From Thermoguttaceae bacterium (lineage in GTDB: Bacteria; Planctomycetota; Planctomycetia; Pirellulales; Thermoguttaceae): a DNA stretch of 38,186 nt. Made by a program: the position numbers and the translations under genes. Location of the stretch: contig JAQVKF010000012.1 of assembly GCA_028694795.1 (NCBI GenBank), positions 1-38,186 on the forward strand. Reading direction: 5' to 3'. How positions within the stretch are numbered: the stretch's first letter is position 1; each line of letters begins with the position of its first letter. The notes beneath the pieces were generated by a model. That model was not told the DNA's origin. It searched no databases and was given only the letters and a program-made list of their open reading frames with translations. Shown here piece by piece: positions 25,986 to 32,701 of this stretch.

Positions 25986-26406
25986 CATCAAACTCCTTCG
26001 CTAGGTCAAAAAAGTTCGAATTCCCATTGCTTCGAGATCGTCGTTGGAATTTTATTCGACCGAAAACATATCCGTTGTTCCTCTTTCCAAAGGGGGACAG
26101 TATATTATGCGATTAGGTCAACCGAGGTTCGTGCCCATGGAGTGGATTCTATATTCATTCCATTGAAAATATGACGATTGAAAGCTTAGCCAACAGCAGT
26201 TTTGCGGCGAAAAACGCGAGTCGGAGCAACGAAAGCAAGTGGATATGGGAAAAATATATACTATTTACTGGAAGTGAAATTTGGATAGTCGATGCTATAA
26301 ACTCCGCGACCGCGTCAGCGGACGATCCATGTCCGTTTACCAGGTTTACAACAGTATCGTCTAGTAAAAAGCACGAACTGGGATGCGGGGCGTCATTGTG
26401 CTGCCT

Positions 26407-26484
26407 GTCCACCGCCTAGAGGGGTGATCGCCACCCAACTTGTGCGGCAAGCTCTCGTTTGGAGTGGAACATCCGGCGGTGGAC
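26407..26484. ncRNA. Candidate structured RNA with four-way junction
   Basis: A perfect 10-bp stem GTCCACCGCC/GGCGGTGGAC (26407-26416, 26475-26484) encloses three smaller hairpins on the plus strand: GGGTG-CACCC (22-26/32-36 of the 264xx numbering), CTTG-CAAG (39-42/48-51) and CTC-GAG (52-54/62-64). It is not a tRNA: the outer stem is too long and there is no GTTC T-loop. Either strand could be the RNA. Confidence 0.3.
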
Positions 26485-26675
26485 ACACCCTAGTGGACAT
26501 CCTTATTCATTTTTCCACCGGGCAATGCTAAAGCCTTATCCCATGGAAAAATGGTTGAAAATTTAACGGATGTCATGGGGTATTGGAGAAACAGGGAATA
26601 TGAAAGAGGAAAAAGAGTATGGGATATGGAGGTGGAACTTTTTCAAAAGTTCCCTTCCAAACAACCCCCAAAAAT

Positions 26676-26692
26676 TTTTTACCTGACGGTGG
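26676..26692 (-). repeat. Dispersed intergenic repeat, copy 2
   Basis: The minus strand reads CCACCGTCAGGTAAAAA, identical to 19746-19762, with GACG upstream and TTTTTGGGGG downstream. In one frame both copies could read TVR then TAA, so they might be gene remnants. Confidence 0.5.
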
Positions 26693-26792
26693 AGCCGCCA
26701 ACGTCTAATGAGAAACTCCCGGTCCTTTGAGCCGTTGGGTTGGTGTGGTGTCTCGCCGATAATCATCCATCCTCCTTTGAGACAAATTTGCC

Positions 26793-29700
26793 ATGAAAAT
26801 TTTAGCTGTACGTTTTTTCAATTTGAATTCACTGCGTGGTCGTACGGAAATTCGATTTGACCGAGGGTCGCTCGCTCAATATGGTCTCTTCGCGATCACC
26901 GGTCCCACAGGTTCTGGCAAATCGACTATTCTGGACGCGATTAGCGTGGCAATGTACGGATGTACACCACGCTTGGATAGCAGTTCGATTGCGCAACTGA
27001 TGACTAAACACACATGTGAATGTTGGTCTGAGGTGGAATTTGAGGTCGCGGATCAACAGTATTGTTCTCGATTCGAATTGAAACGTGCGAGAAAACAAGT
27101 CCATGGAAAAATACAACCATCGAAAATGGAACTGCGTCGATTAAACACGAATCCGGATCCGTTGGGCGGAAAAGAGTCCGAGGAACCATTGGATTGCAAG
27201 TCTAAAAAAGAGGTGCTCGAACAAATAGTGCGTTTAACGGGACTGGATTTTAGTCGATTTCGTCAGTCGGTTATTTTGGCTCAGGGTGAGTTTGCGTCGT
27301 TTTTGAAAGCGGATAAAAATAAACGCGCTGAACTTTTGGAACGCATTACGGGAACAGAAATATACCGTCGAATTTCTATTTATGTATTTGAAAAAAGCAA
27401 GGAAATACAACAAGAGTATGAAAAAAAATCGGCTGTTTTAGCACAAATTGAGGCTCCATCGGAGGAAGCGTTGCAAGGGCTTGCTCAGCAAAAGTCGGAG
27501 ATGGAAAACGAATTAAAACAGTTGGAAATGGACTGTCAACAAGCGGAAATAAAACGCGATGCTATGGAAAAATGGATGGATGCGGAAGAGCAGTACCGCA
27601 TAGCATCTGTTCATTTATCCACTTCGGAAAAAGCGAAAGAGGCCGCCGTAGAACTTTTTGAAAAAAGACGACTTGCCTCGAAGGCATCCGACTTTTTGCC
27701 GCAATGCACGGAATTGCGAGAGGAAATGACCTCGCAGAAAAAACGGCTGGAATCGCAGGAGTTGCTGCGATCGGAAATTAACGCGATTGTATCGCAATGT
27801 AACACGATTGCCACACAAAGGGAAAATGCTCAAAAAGAACTGATCCGGTGGACAGAAGAATATCGTGATCAAAAATTGATTCTTGAAGAGGCCTCGAAAA
27901 ATGAACTGCAAATAACCAATCTTCAGGAGCAAAGTCATGCGACACGTGATGATTTAGACCATATTGAACAAAATTTTAGTTGCCAAATAGCTCTGCAGTC
28001 ACAAGGGAACCAAACGCTTCAAGCGTTTCAAGCGGAAAACCTGCGCCTGCGAGAATATTTGGCATCGCACACTTCGCTTCATCTTTTAAGCCAATCCATG
28101 TCGCTTTTAATGGACAAACAACGACAATTTGAACAGTTCGATGTCCAAGTGATGGAGTTACAGGAAAAATTGAATTTTTCCCGGCAAACTTGTGATCAAC
28201 TTGCGGAATCCATCAAAAAGTCTGCCTTCGAGGTCGATCAAGCTACAAGTGATGTTGGGGAAAAACACCAGGGATACGAGATTCTTTTTCAAAAAATGAA
28301 AAAGTGCTATCCCGATGGTTATGAGATGATAAGTGAACAAATAAACACACAAATTAAACAGATTCAGAAAAGACGTGAAACAGCGACAAGGCAATTGGAA
28401 CATTTGGAAAAGATATTTCAACTTCAAAAAGAACAGACCTCTATCGAAACTGATATTCAGCGTGAGTCCGAGGAGCAACAAACTCAATGTAAGGAATCTC
28501 AGCGTTTGTCAGAGTTAGTGTCGCAACAAAAGAAAGTGGTGGAATTATTGCGTTTGGTACAAGATCTAAGCTCTTTTCGCAAGGATTTAATCTATGGAAA
28601 ACCGTGTCCACTGTGCGGATCAGATATACATCCATATATCGATAATCAAATTTATCAAAAAACGGATTTAGAGGACTGTTCAGAATTCCATTTAGAAGAC
28701 GAAAAATGGGTATTGATGCAAAACGATTTACGCTCGTTGGATCAGTCGATTGCGATGCGTGAAGGAATAATTCGAGGCAAAATGTCGCAATTGAACACGA
28801 TTCATGAGCGACTTGCAGAATGCTCAAATCATTGGAAAAATGAATTTCATGAGCTGCCGATGACGGAGGATCAGGCGGATGAACTACGATCATTACTTCA
28901 AATATTACTGGTGGAATATCAAACTAATCTTGAAAATAATGAACAATTGAACATTCTTCAGCGTCAAATACACGAAGCGGAAAAAATTTGGCAATCTTCG
29001 GTCAATCAATTGAACGAATTTGAGAAAGTTTTGACTGAATTAAGACATCAATATGATATTGAAAAAAAAGGTTGTGATTATCTTCATGAAAGTGTTCAAA
29101 AAAGCATTAGTGAACGAAAAGATGTCTATCAAGCATGGGTTTATTTATTAACCGAATCGCACACAGCGATTCCTCCGTTGGGAAAGGAAAAACCCTTTTT
29201 GTCACAGCTGGAGTCGGAGATATTGGACTATCAAGCAAAGGTGAAGTCTCAAGATGAGGTTCAGAAAAAAATAGTCGAATTAACGATTCGATTGGAGGGT
29301 GTGGAACGGTTGATCCAGGAGTTGACCACACGGCGAGAGGCCCTCCACCAAAAGGAACACGAGGAAATCGAAACGCTGTCTAAGTTACAAGTGGAGTTAC
29401 GGAGCCAGATTGGTGATTCTCCATCGGTATCGCATGCAAGGCACGCTTTGGAAATCCAAGATCAGGCCATACGGCAAACGTTGATCAACTTAGAAAAACA
29501 GTATGAATCGGTAAACTCGGTTCGGATGACCCAGGAAAAAACGTTCCGAAATATCAAAGATGAAATTCAAAAAGCTGAGGAAAAGATTCGACAGGATCAA
29601 CTCCGCTTGAACGAACAAATTATCGCTTCGGGGTTCCAAAATCGTGATGCTTTTGAAGCCTCGATCTTAACTTCCGAAGAACGTGAGATACTGGATAAAA

Positions 29701-30509
29701 AATGCGCCGATTTGGAATCCGATCTCACTACACAACGAGCCTATTTTCAAGCACGCGAACAGATTTTGAAGAAGTCGCAAGAGGCTCTCCACACGCTGAA
29801 TATTACTTGCTCGTCGGATGAAAACGAGACAAAAAAACAGTATGAACAAATAAATAGTTCTGTTCAAAAATATATCCAATGTAAAAACGAACACTTAACA
29901 AGGCTTGGCGAAATCTCGCAGCAATACACTCAGGCATTGGATCTGCGAGCAAAAAGTTGCCAAATGAACGAATCTCTATCGGAATGCCAAAAGGAACGAG
30001 AGCGATGGAATCTCCTGTCAAAACTAATTGGCGCGGCGGATGGAGCAACATTCCAGCGTTTTGCTCAGGGGTTGACATTCCGCCATTTAATCAGCAAGGC
30101 CAATCAGCGGTTAGTAGAATTAAGTTCACGCTATACGCTTGGATACAGCACGGAGAAAGAGCTGGATTTTGAGGTGATTGATCATTATCAAGCCGATACA
30201 CGGCGTCCGACCTCCACGCTGTCGGGAGGCGAAACCTTTTTGATCAGCCTATCACTCGCTCTTGCGCTCTCAGAGATGGCTGGGAGTACCTCGCGTCCGG
30301 AGTCACTCTTTTTAGACGAGGGTTTTGGAACGTTGGATATCCATACACTCGAAATGGTGCTGCAGGTACTGGATCGTCTCCAAAACTCCGGACGATTGAT
30401 CGGAATTATTTCCCATGTAGACGCTTTTCAAGAGCGAATTCCGGTTCGCATCTGTGTTGAACCTCGCGGAAATGGTATCAGTGCGGTTCGAATTCCCTCG
30501 AATGACTGA
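26793..30509 (+). CDS. sbcC: SbcC/Rad50-type exonuclease subunit
   Basis: SbcC with SbcD cuts hairpins and blocked DNA ends using ATP. The 1238-aa protein has the N-terminal MKILAVRFFNLNSLRG, Walker A GPTGSGKST at 37-45, the Q-loop region FRQSVILAQGEFASFLKA, long coiled coils (about 190-560 and 640-1080), a zinc hook CPLCG at 605-609, and the C-terminal ATPase half: TFQRFAQGLTFRHLI, signature LSGGETFLISLSLALAL (about 1140), Walker B ESLFLDEGFGTLD (about 1170) and the switch IISHVDAFQERIP. Length fits SbcC. The usual partner gene sbcD is absent on both sides. Base composition is lower in GC than the neighbours, as is common in coiled-coil genes. No clear ribosome site precedes the ATG. Confidence 0.92.
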   Translation: MKILAVRFFNLNSLRGRTEIRFDRGSLAQYGLFAITGPTGSGKSTILDAISVAMYGCTPRLDSSSIAQLMTKHTCECWSEVEFEVADQQYCSRFELKRARKQVHGKIQPSKMELRRLNTNPDPLGGKESEEPLDCKSKKEVLEQIVRLTGLDFSRFRQSVILAQGEFASFLKADKNKRAELLERITGTEIYRRISIYVFEKSKEIQQEYEKKSAVLAQIEAPSEEALQGLAQQKSEMENELKQLEMDCQQAEIKRDAMEKWMDAEEQYRIASVHLSTSEKAKEAAVELFEKRRLASKASDFLPQCTELREEMTSQKKRLESQELLRSEINAIVSQCNTIATQRENAQKELIRWTEEYRDQKLILEEASKNELQITNLQEQSHATRDDLDHIEQNFSCQIALQSQGNQTLQAFQAENLRLREYLASHTSLHLLSQSMSLLMDKQRQFEQFDVQVMELQEKLNFSRQTCDQLAESIKKSAFEVDQATSDVGEKHQGYEILFQKMKKCYPDGYEMISEQINTQIKQIQKRRETATRQLEHLEKIFQLQKEQTSIETDIQRESEEQQTQCKESQRLSELVSQQKKVVELLRLVQDLSSFRKDLIYGKPCPLCGSDIHPYIDNQIYQKTDLEDCSEFHLEDEKWVLMQNDLRSLDQSIAMREGIIRGKMSQLNTIHERLAECSNHWKNEFHELPMTEDQADELRSLLQILLVEYQTNLENNEQLNILQRQIHEAEKIWQSSVNQLNEFEKVLTELRHQYDIEKKGCDYLHESVQKSISERKDVYQAWVYLLTESHTAIPPLGKEKPFLSQLESEILDYQAKVKSQDEVQKKIVELTIRLEGVERLIQELTTRREALHQKEHEEIETLSKLQVELRSQIGDSPSVSHARHALEIQDQAIRQTLINLEKQYESVNSVRMTQEKTFRNIKDEIQKAEEKIRQDQLRLNEQIIASGFQNRDAFEASILTSEEREILDKKCADLESDLTTQRAYFQAREQILKKSQEALHTLNITCSSDENETKKQYEQINSSVQKYIQCKNEHLTRLGEISQQYTQALDLRAKSCQMNESLSECQKERERWNLLSKLIGAADGATFQRFAQGLTFRHLISKANQRLVELSSRYTLGYSTEKELDFEVIDHYQADTRRPTSTLSGGETFLISLSLALALSEMAGSTSRPESLFLDEGFGTLDIHTLEMVLQVLDRLQNSGRLIGIISHVDAFQERIPVRICVEPRGNGISAVRIPSND

Positions 30510-30583
30510 GCCGGTCGGTTGTCACCACCAAAGCGTCGCAAGCGAACAATGCAACGAGGAAAATTTAATACAGACCCGATATT

Positions 30584-30617
30584 AAGAAACGCCCGGCCGT
30601 GGGGGAAGAAGCCGGGC
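30584..30617 (-). terminator. Candidate terminator after leuA
   Basis: On the minus strand, GCCCGGC (30617-30611) pairs with GCCGGGC (30597-30591) over a 13-nt loop, followed by GTTTCTT. It lies 13 nt past the leuA stop codon. On the plus strand it could also help end sbcC transcripts, though without a U-run. Confidence 0.55.
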
Positions 30618-30629
30618 AAAAGACGAAGG

Positions 30630-32174
30630 TTAGGCAAGACTTGCAGCGGCGGCGATTCGATTCATCGCCATCAAGAAGGCTTCGGCACTCGCTTGGATGG
30701 TGTCGGTCGAAACGCCACGGCCGCGGTAGGTACTGCCATGGTAATCAATTTCGACGTTGACCTCACCTTGAGCGTCTTTTCCGACCGTCACGCTATGCAC
30801 ACGAAATTCTTTGCATTGACCGGTTAATCCGGTCAGCTTTTCGAGCGCCAGAAAAACCGAATCAATGGGACCATCGCCCTCTTCTGTCTCGACTTTGTGC
30901 AGCGTTTCTCCACAGCGAACCCACAATATGGTGTGTGGATGTCGATCTGAACCACACTCCAACGCATACCGCTCGAGCGTCCAAGTTTTCGCGTCGGTAT
31001 TGCGCACCTGTTTCTCGATAATCGCCACCAAGTCGGCGTCATACATCGTTTTTTTACGGTCCGCGAGTGATTTGAACTTACTCACGACATCGTCGAGTTG
31101 TTCAGAAGTGAGTTGATAACCGAGGTCTTTTGCTCGATCACCAATCGCTGCGCGTCCACTATGTTTGCCCAATACGAGATCGCTTTTCGTTAAACCAACA
31201 TCTTCCGGACGCATGATTTCATACGTCGTCGCATTTCGCAGCATACCCGCTTGGTGAATCCCCGACTCATGAGCAAATGCGTTCTGACCGACAATCGCCT
31301 TGTTCCGCTGCACCTGCATACCGGTGATCCCACTGACAAGACGGCTAGTCGGAACGATTCGTGGGGTCACAATTCCGGTAAAAGCATGGTAAAAATCTTG
31401 TCGCGTGCGAATGGCCATAACGGCTTCTTCCAACGCACAGTTACCCGCACGTTCGCCCAAACCGTTGATCGCGCATTCGATTTGGCCAGCACCCGCCGAA
31501 ACGGCGGCCAAACTATTTGCCACTGCCATGCCCAAATCGTTGTGGCAATGGACGCTAATGACCGCCTGTTCAATATTCTGCACCTGTTGCTTGAGCATGC
31601 GGATCTGGGCGGCAAAAGTATCCGGCGTGGCATATCCGACCGTGTCGGGGATATTGACCGTCGTGGCTCCCGCCGCGATCACCGCTCCGACCACCTCGCA
31701 CAGGAAATCTGGTTCCGTACGACTTGCATCTTCCGGGGAAAATTCGATATCTTCGCAGTATCCCTTGGCGCGTTTGACACCGGCGACCGCGTTTTGAATC
31801 ACCTCTTCCTTCGTCATTCGCAACTTAAACTCGCGATGGATGGGAGAGGTAGCCAGAAAAACATGGATACGTCGCTGTTTGGCCGGTGCGACCGCCTCTC
31901 CCGCGCGATCAATATCGACGTTCACACATCGTGCCAAACCGCAGATCGTCGCACCTTCCACCTCACGCGCTATTTGACGCACAGACTCGAAATCGCCGGG
32001 CGAGGCAATCGGAAAACCCGCCTCAATCACATCAACGCCCAACATGACGAGTGCCCGCGCCACATCCAACTTCTCAGAAAGGTTCATACTTGCGCCCGGG
32101 CATTGCTCGCCATCACGCAACGTTGTATCAAAAATCGTAATCTTACGTGGTGCTTCACTCGTCTCACTCATCAT
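30630..32174 (-). CDS. leuA: 2-isopropylmalate synthase
   Basis: LeuA condenses acetyl-CoA with 2-oxoisovalerate, the first committed step of leucine synthesis. The 514-aa protein (from ATG 32174; the second ATG 32171 is equally possible) has FDTTLRDGEQCPGASM near the N-terminus, the metal-binding HCHNDLGMAVANSL, NGLGERAGNCALEE, and a C-terminal regulatory domain (about 395-514) that in this family binds leucine for feedback inhibition. CAGGAG lies 5-8 nt upstream. The gene stands alone, without leuBCD or ilv genes in the window. It is preceded by a leader with promoter, Leu-codon ORF and intrinsic terminator, suggesting attenuation control as well (inference). Homocitrate or citramalate synthase are related, but the length and motifs fit LeuA best. 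Confidence 0.93.
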   Translation of the reverse strand: MMSETSEAPRKITIFDTTLRDGEQCPGASMNLSEKLDVARALVMLGVDVIEAGFPIASPGDFESVRQIAREVEGATICGLARCVNVDIDRAGEAVAPAKQRRIHVFLATSPIHREFKLRMTKEEVIQNAVAGVKRAKGYCEDIEFSPEDASRTEPDFLCEVVGAVIAAGATTVNIPDTVGYATPDTFAAQIRMLKQQVQNIEQAVISVHCHNDLGMAVANSLAAVSAGAGQIECAINGLGERAGNCALEEAVMAIRTRQDFYHAFTGIVTPRIVPTSRLVSGITGMQVQRNKAIVGQNAFAHESGIHQAGMLRNATTYEIMRPEDVGLTKSDLVLGKHSGRAAIGDRAKDLGYQLTSEQLDDVVSKFKSLADRKKTMYDADLVAIIEKQVRNTDAKTWTLERYALECGSDRHPHTILWVRCGETLHKVETEEGDGPIDSVFLALEKLTGLTGQCKEFRVHSVTVGKDAQGEVNVEIDYHGSTYRGRGVSTDTIQASAEAFLMAMNRIAAAASLA

Positions 32175-32243
32175 CGGTACTCCTGACTGTTCTTGCTTCC
32201 GCTGTAAAATTCGGACTGCTAACGAGAGATCAAATTGGTATAA

Positions 32244-32280
32244 CAAAAAAACTCACATCCCCAAAATGGGGCGTGAGTTT
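32244..32280 (-). terminator. Intrinsic terminator in the leuA leader (attenuator)
   Basis: On the minus strand, AAACTCAC-GCCCC (32280-32268) pairs with GGGG-AT-GTGAGTTT (32262-32249) around ATTTT, followed by a run of T (32250-32244). The stem is 12 bp with a small asymmetry (C against AT). It sits 70 nt before the leuA start and downstream of the leader ORF, so it could abort leuA transcription. Confidence 0.8.
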
Positions 32281-32409
32281 GTTGGATTTCTTTAATTTCT
32301 GGTAGATCGTCTCCGAACTTCTGTCGGGTTGGTCAACCAACAACCATCCCTAAAAAAGTTCCAAGCCCTAGAGAGGGTTTTGCCCCACCTTCTACCCTAT
32401 CCACACACC

Positions 32410-32418
32410 CTCACACCC
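32410..32418 (-). promoter_or_regulatory. Possible antiterminator segment
   Basis: The minus-strand GGGTGTGAG spans the leader ORF stop codon. It can pair with CTCACGCCC (32277-32269), the 5' arm of the leuA leader terminator, over 9 bp with one G-U pair. A ribosome ending translation here would mask it. Confidence 0.5.
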
Positions 32419-32479
32419 TCGCTCCGCTTTGTGCGGAGCCGGTAAGCAGGAGGCTCGTGAATATAGCAAAAGTTCTCAT
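32411..32479 (-). CDS. Putative leucine leader peptide, 22 aa
   Basis: ATG at 32479 opens a 22-codon ORF beginning MRTFAIFTS, followed by three consecutive Leu codons CTC-CTG-CTT (32452-32444), then TGSAQSGARV and TGA. AAGG lies 7 nt before the ATG. A 7-bp hairpin GCTCCGC/GCGGAGC (32439-32433 and 32427-32421) starts five nt after the Leu codons. The layout matches leader peptides that sense charged tRNA-Leu. The start also resembles a short signal peptide, so chance hydrophobic Leu codons are the main alternative. Confidence 0.55.
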   Translation of the reverse strand: MRTFAIFTSLLLTGSAQSGARV

Positions 32480-32524
32480 CGAAAAACCTTGTCCATCGGA
32501 TTAACGAGTTCATACACTCGAAGA

Positions 32525-32553
32525 ATGATACCGTCGTCTACTCTTTTTGTCAA
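32525..32553 (-). promoter_or_regulatory. Near-consensus promoter of the leuA leader
   Basis: Minus strand: TTGACA (32553-32548), exactly 17 nt, then TATCAT (32530-32525). The -35 is perfect and the -10 differs at one base. The predicted start is near 32518, about 39 nt before the leader ORF and 345 nt before leuA. Confidence 0.75.
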
Positions 32554-32701
32554 GCGGCCTACTATTCTGTTTTTTCGGAAACAACCGTCAAAGGACTCTT
32601 TTCGCATTCAATACCATGGCGGTCATTGTTCGATCAACACCGTTGGCTGTGTCGTTTACTGTTTGAAATCTTCTCGCTATAGGCCGAATGCCCCAGGATG
32701 A

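Larger units (their letters stand above)
25989..26792. other. Intergenic region upstream of sbcC with structured elements
   Basis: About 800 nt with upstream DNA of the tiny lipoprotein gene (minus) and sbcC (plus). It holds the four-way-junction candidate (26407-26484), a 9-bp palindromic hairpin GGAACTTTT/AAAAGTTCC (26634-26653) and copy 2 of the dispersed repeat (26676-26692). Overlapping frames at 26155-26419 on both strands have no ribosome site or known motif. Confidence 0.5.

Noticed and set aside
26155-26419. Overlapping small frames on both strands (85 and 82 aa)
   Set aside because: The minus frame has a hydrophobic end and a GTG start without a ribosome site; the plus frame has none either. 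Neither can be preferred without conservation data.
26407-26484. Cloverleaf read as a tRNA
   Set aside because: The closing stem is 10 bp instead of 7, and there is no T-loop GTTCRA sequence or normal anticodon arm on either strand.
32174-32246. Longer leuA N-terminus from 32246
   Set aside because: The extra codons lie between the terminator T-run and the CAGGAG site; the LeuA fold begins after ATG 32174.
32411-32479. Leader ORF as a truncated signal peptide or lipoprotein
   Set aside because: The hydrophobic start is suggestive, but there is no lipobox or downstream frame, and the surrounding promoter, hairpin, pairing segment and terminator favour a leader peptide. Kept as the main alternative.
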